Of a stretch of 10,728 nucleotides of DNA, positions 1 through 5,336 are shown piece after piece. Every line of letters begins with the position of its first letter. The first letter of the stretch is position 1. The notes under the pieces are model-generated. The model was not told where the DNA came from and ran no database searches. It was given only the letters and a program-made list of their open reading frames with translations. Source of the stretch: an uncultured Xanthobacteraceae bacterium (lineage in GTDB: Bacteria > Pseudomonadota > Alphaproteobacteria > Rhizobiales > Xanthobacteraceae); contig CATPCO010000063.1 in assembly GCA_955652925.1 (NCBI GenBank), forward strand, positions 1-10,728, given 5' to 3'. Made by a program: the position numbers and the translations under genes.

Positions 1-150
1 ATCCTGGTGCCAGCGCTGCCGCCACCACTCAACCCGGGTGGCAAAATCGATTGCAGGGTAGGCGAGCTGCCAAGTCCGGCGCCAAAGCTCGATTACTGCG
101 TCCTCGTCTGCGGGCCGGTAGCGGCGCAGCGTAAAAGACAGGCCGGCCAT
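1..150 (-). CDS. GNAT family N-acetyltransferase, N-terminal part
   Basis: The minus-strand frame opens with ATG at 150 and runs off the window edge after 50 codons, so only the N-terminus is visible. The start MAGLSFTLRRYRPADEDAVI followed by ELWRRTW is typical of GNAT acetyltransferases of the RimI-like type: a first beta strand with the R-x-Y/F-R-P-x-D motif, then the alpha-1 helix. Members transfer an acetyl group from acetyl-CoA to an amine on a protein, amino acid or small molecule; the substrate cannot be told. The acetyl-CoA binding motif lies beyond the edge. No clear Shine-Dalgarno precedes the ATG, and a palindromic repeat begins about 20 bp upstream, leaving little room for a dedicated promoter. 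The gene may depend on read-through from the ompA-like gene on the same strand, or on a promoter inside the repeat. Confidence 0.7.
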   Translation of the reverse strand, partial: MAGLSFTLRRYRPADEDAVIELWRRTWQLAYPAIDFATRVEWWRQRWHQD

Positions 151-170
151 GATCTGCGACGCGTGGCGTC

Positions 171-213
171 CTAGAGCAGGATGACTTTTCTTCGAATCGT
201 CATCCCGCTCTAG
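171..213. repeat. Palindromic intergenic repeat, type A
   Basis: Bases 171-184 (CTAGAGCAGGATGA) and 200-213 (TCATCCCGCTCTAG) are inverted copies matching at 13 of 14 positions around a 15-base AT-richer centre. From memory, palindromes with GAGCGGGATGA arms are common in Rhizobiales intergenic regions, so this is most likely a copy of a dispersed, non-autonomous element. As RNA it would form a strong hairpin. It lies between the ompA-like gene and the GNAT gene. Confidence 0.75.
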
Positions 214-223
214 GTTTTTGTCT

Positions 224-273
224 GAGCATGTCCTTTTTCGCAAAACCGGTTTCCACTTTTGCTGGACATGCTC
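224..273. repeat. Palindromic intergenic repeat, type B
   Basis: Perfect 10-bp outer arms GAGCATGTCC (224-233) and GGACATGCTC (264-273) enclose a second inverted pair, GCAAAA (240-245) and TTTTGC (257-262), around the palindrome AAACCGGTTT (243-252). The minus-strand core (GTGGAAACCGGTTTTGCG) resembles a repeat I know to be widespread in Rhizobiales. Ten bases separate it from the type A repeat. Its right edge touches the TAG stop codon of the ompA-like gene. In that gene's transcript it would form a stable hairpin directly after the stop, so it may act as a 3' stabiliser or a weak terminator; no clear U-tract follows. Confidence 0.75.
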
Positions 274-1301
274 TATCGCTCGGTGAGCTTGAGCTCGATG
301 CGACGATTGCGCGTGTAGGCTTCCTCGGTTTTGTCCGGATCGATCGGCTGGAATTCGCCGAAACCGGCCGCGACGAGATGCTGGGGCGATATGCCCTTGC
401 TGATCAGATATTGCACGACCGAGATTGCCCGTCCGGCGGAGAGCTCCCAGTTGTTCTTGAATTGCGGATTGCTGATGGGCCGCACGTCAGTGTGGCCGTC
501 GACGCGCAGGACCCAGGCGATCTCTCCCGGGATCTTTCGCTCGAGCTCCAGAAGGGCGCCGGCAAGGGCGTCAAGCTCGGCGCGACCCTCGGGCTTGTCG
601 AGCGTGGCCTTTCCGCTGTCGAAAAATATTTCCGACTGAAACACGAACCGGTCGCCCACGATGCGAATATCGGGCCGGTTGCCGAGAATGGCACGCAGGC
701 GGCCAAAGAAATCGGAGCGATAGCGTGATAATTCCTGCACGCGCTGGGCGAGCGCCACGTTGAGGCGCTGGCCAAGGTCGGCGATGCGGGACTGCGACTC
801 CTTGTCTTTTTTCTCCGAGGCATCGAGCGCTTCTTCCAGAGCGGCGAGCTGGCGCCGCAGCGCTGCGATCTGCTGGTTGAGGACCTCGACCTGCGCCAGC
901 GCCCGCGCACTCAGGCGCTTCTCGGCATCGAGCTGACCACTGAGCTCCGTGACTTTCCCCTGAGCGTTCGCCGCCCCGCTGCCGATGCCTTCGTATAAAC
1001 CTTTGTAGCGGTCGCGCGCGTCTTCTGCCACGGCGAGACTGGAGCGAATTTGCGCGAGCTGTTCCTCGAGGCTCAATTTGCCGGTCTTTTCCAGCGAGAG
1101 CAGTTCAGTGAGCTGAGCGATCTGAGCGTTGAGGCGGTTGAGCGCCGTATCCTTGCCTGTGACTTCCTGCGTCAAATAGAACTGCACGACAACGAACACG
1201 CTGAGCAGGAAAATGATGCTCAGTATGAGCGTCGACAACGCGTCGACGAAACCGGGCCAATAATTCATTCCGCCGTCCCGGCGGGCGCGGGCAAGAGCCA
1301 T
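273..1301 (-). CDS. OmpA/MotB-like peptidoglycan-binding channel partner
   Basis: This 342-residue protein is inferred to be the MotB/TolR-type partner of the channel protein encoded just upstream. A short cytoplasmic N-terminus is followed by one membrane helix (about residues 16-43, GFVDALSTLILS...) with Asp20 where MotB carries its proton-binding aspartate. Residues about 51-195 are Leu/Gln/Glu/Arg-rich coiled coil with a Gly/Ala-rich break at 105-115. Residues about 215-340 are an OmpA-type domain: FFDSGKATL at 226-234, DGHTD at 268-272, and NNWELSAGRAISVVQYL at 283-299. Asp272 and Arg291 correspond to the diaminopimelate-binding pair of the family. Seven bases separate it from the upstream gene, and an AGGA ribosome site overlaps that gene's stop. 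The coiled coil is far longer than in flagellar MotB, and no flagellar genes are nearby. Family and partnership are well supported; the process it drives is unknown. Confidence 0.9.
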   Translation of the reverse strand: MALARARRDGGMNYWPGFVDALSTLILSIIFLLSVFVVVQFYLTQEVTGKDTALNRLNAQIAQLTELLSLEKTGKLSLEEQLAQIRSSLAVAEDARDRYKGLYEGIGSGAANAQGKVTELSGQLDAEKRLSARALAQVEVLNQQIAALRRQLAALEEALDASEKKDKESQSRIADLGQRLNVALAQRVQELSRYRSDFFGRLRAILGNRPDIRIVGDRFVFQSEIFFDSGKATLDKPEGRAELDALAGALLELERKIPGEIAWVLRVDGHTDVRPISNPQFKNNWELSAGRAISVVQYLISKGISPQHLVAAGFGEFQPIDPDKTEEAYTRNRRIELKLTER

Positions 1302-1308
1302 GATTGTC

Positions 1309-2301
1309 CTATTTGCTCACGTTTTCGCGCACCATGATTTCGAGCAGGCGGCGGACCTCGCGATGCTGCTGGGCCTGCGAATCGACCCAGTCGCGGATCA
1401 TCTGCTGCTCGGTGCGCATATGATGGACCAGCCCCTGGATGGCCTCGGCGAGATTCGCCATGGCCGTCGTGGTCGCCCGACTCGACCCGCCTTCGCTGAT
1501 CGCCTCCCGCAAGCGCTCGATCGCACCCTTAAGGTCGGTTGAGGGCAGCCCCGTCGCCGGCGCGCTCCCGGCTCCAGCGTGATCAACGAGATCACGCACG
1601 GTCGTGGAGAGCCAATCTTCGAGATCGGTATAGAAGCGGTTCTGGGCCTGGCTCGTCTGCAGGTCGAGGAAGCCGAGCACGAGCGAACCGGCGAGCCCGA
1701 ACAGCGAGGACGAAAATGAAATGCCCATTCCGCTCAGCGGCGCAGCGAGCCCCTCCTTGAGAGAGTCGAATATGGCACCGGCGTCACCGCCCGGCTTGAG
1801 CGAGTTGATGACGTTTCCAACCGAGCCGACGGTCTCGATCAGGCCCCAGAACGTACCGAGCAGGCCCAGGAACACGAGCAAGCCGGTCATGTAGCGCGAC
1901 ATGTCGCGCGCTTCGTCGAGCCGCGTGGCGATCGAATCGAGTATTCCGCGCATGAGCTGGGAGGAGATCGACATCCTGCCCATGCGATCGCCCAGGAGCA
2001 CCGCCATGGGCGCAAGCAGCACCGGGGGACGCTCCACCGCGAGGCCGGGATCGGCCAGCCGAAAGCCATTAACCCAACTGACCTCGGGGAACAGACGAAT
2101 GACCTGCCTGAAAGCGAACGCAATGCCGGTGGCAAGCACCCCGATAATAAGGGCATTAAGCCCGGGATTGGCCAGAAACGCGGTCCATATCTGCTTGTAA
2201 AGCACGACCACAACGAGCGCGCATAGAATGAGGAACACCAGCATCCGGACCAGGAAAATCCGGGGCGAGGAAAGCTTGAAAGGGTCGATGTCTTGCGCCA
2301 T
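1309..2301 (-). CDS. MotA/TolQ/ExbB-family proton channel protein
   Basis: This 330-residue inner-membrane protein has four likely membrane helices (about 16-35, 48-66, 137-159 and 190-213). The third and fourth carry the MotA/TolQ/ExbB signature: GLLVFLGLLGTFWGLIETVG at 140-159 and GLAAPLSGMGISFSSSLFGL at 184-203. Between helices 2 and 3 lies a cytoplasmic segment, and residues 215-330 form a cytoplasmic tail with a likely helical stretch from 256 to the end. In the family a ring of these subunits surrounds MotB/TolR-type helices and turns proton flow into movement or force. The gene ends 7 bp before the OmpA/MotB-like gene, so the two are probably co-translated. An in-frame TAG 18 bases upstream fixes the ATG at 2301; no good Shine-Dalgarno is visible. 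The 150 bp upstream contain the heptamer repeats. Lack of flagellar, tol or tonB neighbours argues against a named MotA, TolQ or ExbB. Confidence 0.9.
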   Translation of the reverse strand: MAQDIDPFKLSSPRIFLVRMLVFLILCALVVVVLYKQIWTAFLANPGLNALIIGVLATGIAFAFRQVIRLFPEVSWVNGFRLADPGLAVERPPVLLAPMAVLLGDRMGRMSISSQLMRGILDSIATRLDEARDMSRYMTGLLVFLGLLGTFWGLIETVGSVGNVINSLKPGGDAGAIFDSLKEGLAAPLSGMGISFSSSLFGLAGSLVLGFLDLQTSQAQNRFYTDLEDWLSTTVRDLVDHAGAGSAPATGLPSTDLKGAIERLREAISEGGSSRATTTAMANLAEAIQGLVHHMRTEQQMIRDWVDSQAQQHREVRRLLEIMVRENVSK

Positions 2302-2359
2302 GGCGAAAGCCGGGAGCTAAGTCGCCTCACATTAAGGCAGGGCCGGGGCAGAGGCCAGT

Positions 2360-2415
2360 GTCAGAGGTCAGAAGTCAGATGTCAGAGATCAGATGTCACA
2401 TGCCACATGCCACAG
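2360..2415. repeat. Tandem heptamer array (left arm)
   Basis: Eight back-to-back 7-bp units can be read: GTCAGAG, GTCAGAA, GTCAGAT, GTCAGAG, ATCAGAT, GTCACAT, GCCACAT, GCCACAG. Consensus is GTCAGAT, drifting to GCCACAT at the right end. The first 35 bases (2360-2394) are an inverted copy of 2451-2485. A 10-bp palindrome, GGGTTAACCC, lies between the arms at 2424-2433. The array sits between the phosphatase gene and the channel gene. Confidence 0.85.
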
Positions 2416-2450
2416 GCTGTCGGGGGTTAACCCTACCTAAACCCTCAGCT

Positions 2451-2485
2451 ATCAGACCTCTGTCATCTGACATCTGACCTCTGAC
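2451..2485. repeat. Inverted heptamer array (right arm), overlapping a gene end
   Basis: Read on the minus strand this is GTCAGAG, GTCAGAT, GTCAGAT, GACAGAG, GTCTGAT. It matches the left arm at 31 of 35 positions, so the two arms could pair over about 35 bp around a 56-base loop. All but its last base lies inside the phosphatase reading frame and encodes that protein's final residues and its stop codon. As RNA it would form a long 3' hairpin on the phosphatase message, without a U-tract. Confidence 0.85.
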
Positions 2486-3261
2486 AACAGCGCCAGCATG
2501 TCGGCATGGATCGCCGCGTTGGCGGCCAAAATGCCGCTCGACTTGAGCTCAATCTCTCTTCCGTGGAGGTCGGTGACGAAGCCGCCTGCCTCCCGCACCA
2601 ATGCGACACCCGCCGCTATATCCCACGGCGACAACCCATGTTCCCAATACGCGTCCAACCGTCCGGCCGCGACCCAGGCAAGATCGAGGGCTGCTGCTCC
2701 AAATCGGCGCAACCCCGCGACTTTCTGCTGCACGGCGGCGTGCTCATTGCGCGTAAGAATGACGTCCCCGCGGCTGGGATGCGGAAGCGCGCAGGCAACG
2801 ACCGCCTGCGAAAGCTCTCTGCGTGCAGCCACCCGCAGCCGGCGATCATTGAGAAAGGCGCCTTTGCCCCGCTCGGCCGTGAACAGGTCGTCGCTCACCG
2901 GATTATAGACGATGCCCGCAATGATCGTGCCCTCCCGCTCGAGCGCGATCGAGATCGCAAAATGCGGGATGCCGTGAAGAAAATTCAGCGTGCCGTCGAG
3001 CGGATCGACGATCCAGCAGTGGGTCTTGTCGGTGCCTTCATGCAGCCCGCCTTCCTCTCCCAGGAAGCTGTAGCCGGGACGTGCGTGTTCGAGCTCGGCC
3101 CGCAATGTCTCTTCCGCGCGCCGATCGGCGGCAGTGACGAAGCTTGCGGGCCCTTTCACCGAGATCTGCAGCTGCTCGACCTCCCCGAAATCCCGCTTGA
3201 GCGCGCGGCTTGCCTTGTGCGCGGCCTTGATCATGACGTTGAGGAGCGCGGAGCGGAGCAT
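2452..3261 (-). CDS. Inositol monophosphatase family protein (SuhB-like)
   Basis: Using ATG at 3261 the product is 269 residues, the usual length for bacterial inositol monophosphatases. These Mg-dependent enzymes remove phosphate from inositol phosphates or related sugar or nucleotide phosphates in the cytoplasm. Visible motifs are VTAADRRAE (42-50), GEEGG with the metal-binding glutamates (68-72), WIVDPLDGTLNF (83-94; Asp86 and Asp89 bind metal) and SPWDIAAG (211-218; Asp214). The frame stays open to a TTG at 3348, but the extra 29 residues do not resemble the family and overlap the upstream stop, so MLRSALLNVM is chosen; it lacks a clear Shine-Dalgarno. The last ten residues (SEVRCQMTEV) come from the heptamer repeat. 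True substrate is unknown: inositol-1-phosphate, fructose-1,6-bisphosphate, histidinol phosphate and PAP are all hydrolysed by members of this superfamily. Confidence 0.9.
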   Translation of the reverse strand: MLRSALLNVMIKAAHKASRALKRDFGEVEQLQISVKGPASFVTAADRRAEETLRAELEHARPGYSFLGEEGGLHEGTDKTHCWIVDPLDGTLNFLHGIPHFAISIALEREGTIIAGIVYNPVSDDLFTAERGKGAFLNDRRLRVAARRELSQAVVACALPHPSRGDVILTRNEHAAVQQKVAGLRRFGAAALDLAWVAAGRLDAYWEHGLSPWDIAAGVALVREAGGFVTDLHGREIELKSSGILAANAAIHADMLALLSEVRCQMTEV

Positions 3262-3310
3262 GGCACAGGCGCAGGACAAACTGATTACGAAGGGGGGGCT
3301 CGATGGGAAA

Positions 3311-3330
3311 GCAGGCCGCGCTCTGCCTGC
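3311..3330. other. Short hairpin between Sel1 gene and phosphatase gene
   Basis: GCAGGC (3311-3316) and GCCTGC (3325-3330) pair around an 8-base loop in the 83-bp gap. On the transcribed minus strand only three Ts follow, so it is a poor intrinsic terminator. It may be a chance structure. Confidence 0.3.
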
Positions 3331-3344
3331 AACGTGCCGTCTCG

Positions 3345-4454
3345 TCAAGTATGGGAGGCGCGGGCCTCCTTGATGGCATCGAGCCAGGGTTTCGCCGCCT
3401 TCTCGGCCGCGGTGCGGATCTCCGCTGTTTGCTTCTCAACAAACAGGTCGAGCGGAATATCGCTGACGCCGCCGGCCTTGGCGACGATGTGCCATTTGAT
3501 CGCCTCGACCGGATCGGCCTTGAGGCCGCGTCCCACAGCTAAAACGTTGGCCAGACGGTTTTGCGCAACGGGACTGCCCTTGCGCGCCGCTTTCTGCAGC
3601 AGCGCTGCTGCCAATGCCTCGTTCCTCGCAACGCCACTGCCGTTGAATAATGCAATGGCGTACTCGACCTGCGCATCCGTGTTGTCGGCCGCCGATGCTG
3701 CAGCAAGTAGACGCGCGGCCTGCGTCAGGTCCTGGGACACGCCGCGACCCTCTTTGTAGAGGGTGGCGAGCGCATACTGTGCTTCGGGATTTCCGGCATC
3801 GGCGGCGGCACGGAAGAGTTCTGCCGCGCGCGAAAAGTCCTGCGGGAACATTCTGCCCTCAACATAGAGGAGCGCCAGATCGTAGGAAGCAGCGGCATGC
3901 CCAAGCTTTGCGGCTGCGGCGAGGAGTTTGGCGCCCTCTTCTGCATTCACCGCCCCCGCGCGCCCGCCCAGGCGAAAGAGGGCAAGCGCGAACATCGCTT
4001 CCCGATCGCCCCGGTCGGCGGCAAGGCCATACCATTGCGCGGACTTTTTGTCGTCGCGGTCCACGCCGAAGCCATTGCCATAGAGCTCGCCCAGCAAGGT
4101 CATCGCCTTGATATCATTCTTCTCCTCGACCCGCCGCGTCGCGATCGCAAATGCCGTCATGTAGTAGCCGCGCTGGAAGGCGCCGTAAGCCAGGTCCGGA
4201 TTGCGCCCCGAGAGCGCCACGGGCTGTTGCGCGGGCGTGGGAGCAGCACCCTGAGATGCGGCGGGTTTGGATGCTGCCGGCTTCGCAGGCGATGGGTCTG
4301 GGGTTGCTGGATTTGGGGTTGTTCTCGGCGCGGGCTTGACGGTGGCGCGCGGGGCCGGCGGGGTGAGCTGCACTTGAGCCTCGGCGGCGCACGTGAACCA
4401 CCATGCGGCGCCCAATGCGAGAAGCGGCGCTCCGAGACGGCGGCCTTTTGTCAC
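3345..4454 (-). CDS. Exported Sel1-repeat protein
   Basis: With GTG at 4454 as start the protein is 369 residues. This start overlaps the TGA of the upstream ThiE-like gene (GTGA), a usual sign of translational coupling, and puts a signal peptide at the very N-terminus: Lys/Arg near the front, a hydrophobic core LGAPLLALGAAWWF, and a likely cut after AEA at residue 26. Residues about 31-80 are a Pro/Ala/Thr-rich linker. From about 115 to 330 run roughly six Sel1-type repeats of 35-36 residues, each with an A-x-x-x-L-A-x-L-Y-x-x-G-like core, e.g. AQYALATLYKEGRGV (225-239). Sel1 repeats form alpha-solenoid scaffolds that bind other proteins; catalytic function is not expected. The export signal places it in the periplasm. 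A longer in-frame start at 4505 would bury the signal peptide and is rejected. Partner and role are unknown. Confidence 0.85.
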   Translation of the reverse strand: MTKGRRLGAPLLALGAAWWFTCAAEAQVQLTPPAPRATVKPAPRTTPNPATPDPSPAKPAASKPAASQGAAPTPAQQPVALSGRNPDLAYGAFQRGYYMTAFAIATRRVEEKNDIKAMTLLGELYGNGFGVDRDDKKSAQWYGLAADRGDREAMFALALFRLGGRAGAVNAEEGAKLLAAAAKLGHAAASYDLALLYVEGRMFPQDFSRAAELFRAAADAGNPEAQYALATLYKEGRGVSQDLTQAARLLAAASAADNTDAQVEYAIALFNGSGVARNEALAAALLQKAARKGSPVAQNRLANVLAVGRGLKADPVEAIKWHIVAKAGGVSDIPLDLFVEKQTAEIRTAAEKAAKPWLDAIKEARASHT

Positions 4455-5101
4455 GGCGTCCTCTCGGCGATGCGCCTTGCTGCATCGGCCAGGGCCGCGC
4501 CACATCCACGTCGGTCGGCGAAGATGAAGTCACCAACTGCGACGAAGTCAGCTCCCGCTGCCGCGAGTGGGTTCACCTCGTCCAGGGAAACAGCAAATCC
4601 GACACAGGGGATCTCGAACAGCTCCGCCCACCAAGCCACCCGGTCCGATACCGCGGCGAAAGAGCGCTGCCCTCCCGGCGCGTCGGGCTCTCCGAACATG
4701 ACGTAATCGGCACCAGCCTCGCCCGCGACCATGGCGTCATGGCGGGTTCGAAGCGCGCCGCAACCGACAATGCGTCCGGGCTTGAGCTTTGCAAGCGCGA
4801 TGTTGAGCGAGGTAATACCCTCGACATGTGCGCCATCCGCGTGCGCCTCGAGCGCAAGCTCGGGATACCCGTCGAGAACAAGTGCCATGCCCCTTCCCTG
4901 CACGGATGGGGCCACCGTTTTCACGTGATCGAATTTGGCGCGCCCGTCTCCATGCGGCAGGCGCAACAGAACGGCGGCGACGTCGGCGGTGCTGAGCGCT
5001 TCCTCCAGCACATCGACGGCCCCCGAAAATTGCGCCGGCGCTATGAGATAAAGGCGCGGCACAGGGCGCCGCGGTTCGGCTGCTTTTGCTCCAGATCTCA
5101 T
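4451..5101 (-). CDS. ThiE/TenI-like protein with degenerate active site
   Basis: This 216-residue protein (ATG at 5101) has the length and strand/helix order of thiamine-phosphate synthase and TenI. ELALEAHADGAHVEG (81-95), GEAGADYVMFG (127-137) and AAGADFVAVGDFIF (181-194) align with the family's VELAL..ADGIHIGQ, GADYVGLGP and AGADGV segments. The active site does not match. The family QFREK is LLRLP (45-49; only Arg kept), NDD is DGY, the Asp of HIGQED becomes Thr98, GVSAH is GCGAL, and PTxTK is APGGQ. True TMP synthase activity is therefore doubtful, although automatic pipelines would probably call it thiE. No TPP riboswitch or other thiamine gene is seen here. It overlaps the Sel1 gene by 4 bp and follows fba after 235 bp. 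The frame is open upstream to 5242, but that stretch is a dispersed repeat, which supports the ATG used. Confidence 0.8.
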   Translation of the reverse strand: MRSGAKAAEPRRPVPRLYLIAPAQFSGAVDVLEEALSTADVAAVLLRLPHGDGRAKFDHVKTVAPSVQGRGMALVLDGYPELALEAHADGAHVEGITSLNIALAKLKPGRIVGCGALRTRHDAMVAGEAGADYVMFGEPDAPGGQRSFAAVSDRVAWWAELFEIPCVGFAVSLDEVNPLAAAGADFVAVGDFIFADRRGCGAALADAARRIAERTP

Positions 5102-5107
5102 GGAATT

Positions 5108-5125
5108 CGATTGCCCCCGCAATCG
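5108..5125 (-). promoter_or_regulatory. Leader hairpin just upstream of ThiE-like start
   Basis: CGATTGC (5108-5114) and GCAATCG (5119-5125) form a perfect 7-bp stem with a 4-base loop. On the minus strand the loop reads GGGG, and the hairpin ends 6 bases before the ATG. The loop is the only G-rich, Shine-Dalgarno-like element close to the start, so the hairpin may present or mask ribosome binding. This is inference from sequence alone. Confidence 0.35.
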
Positions 5126-5184
5126 GGCGGAAAGTAGGAGCGTTTGTAACTCATCAAGGCTACGAGAGGGTAAAGAGGAAGGCG

Positions 5185-5251
5185 GTAGCCCGCTTGAGCG
5201 CCGCGATATGCGGGACCGGCACCCGGATATCGCTTCGCTCATCCGGGCTAC
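5185..5251. repeat. Paired GTAGCCCG intergenic repeat
   Basis: Two head-to-head copies of a unit of about 33 bp are bounded by GTAGCCCG (5185-5192) and CGGGCTAC (5244-5251). Each unit has its own hairpin: CCCGGAT/ATCCGGG in the right unit (5222-5228 and 5241-5247) and CCCGC/GCGGG in the left. GTAGCCCGGATGAGCG-type repeats are, from memory, widespread in Proteobacteria as REP-like elements. This copy fills part of the 235-bp gap between fba and the ThiE-like gene. The rest of that gap shows nothing else I can name. Confidence 0.75.
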
Positions 5252-5336
5252 AATGACAGCGCTTTGTTGCCTTGATGGCGCCTTGATCCGGCCCGCTTAC
5301 GCCGCGGCCGGACAGACGACGTTCAGAGATTTTGCG

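Noticed and set aside
273..2301. Zorya-type antiphage system (ZorA/ZorB)
   Set aside because: A MotA-like plus MotB/OmpA-like pair recalls ZorAB, but no zorC, zorD or zorE gene lies alongside. Neighbours are housekeeping genes, and the MotA-like protein lacks the very long ZorA tail.
2360..2485. CRISPR array
   Set aside because: The units are 7 bp, contiguous and without spacers; no cas genes are present.
3262..3348. 29-residue N-terminal extension of the phosphatase from a TTG
   Set aside because: It overlaps the stop of the Sel1 gene and lacks family similarity; the ATG at 3261 gives the usual N-terminus and length.
2506..3759. Plus-strand open frame of 417 codons opposite the phosphatase and Sel1 genes
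   Set aside because: It crosses two well-supported minus-strand genes and the gap between them, with low-complexity, Arg/Ala-rich sequence and no known motif.
5102..5242. Upstream extension of the ThiE-like gene to 5242
   Set aside because: The extra 47 codons run through the GTAGCCCG dispersed repeat and a hairpin, and their composition does not resemble the family.
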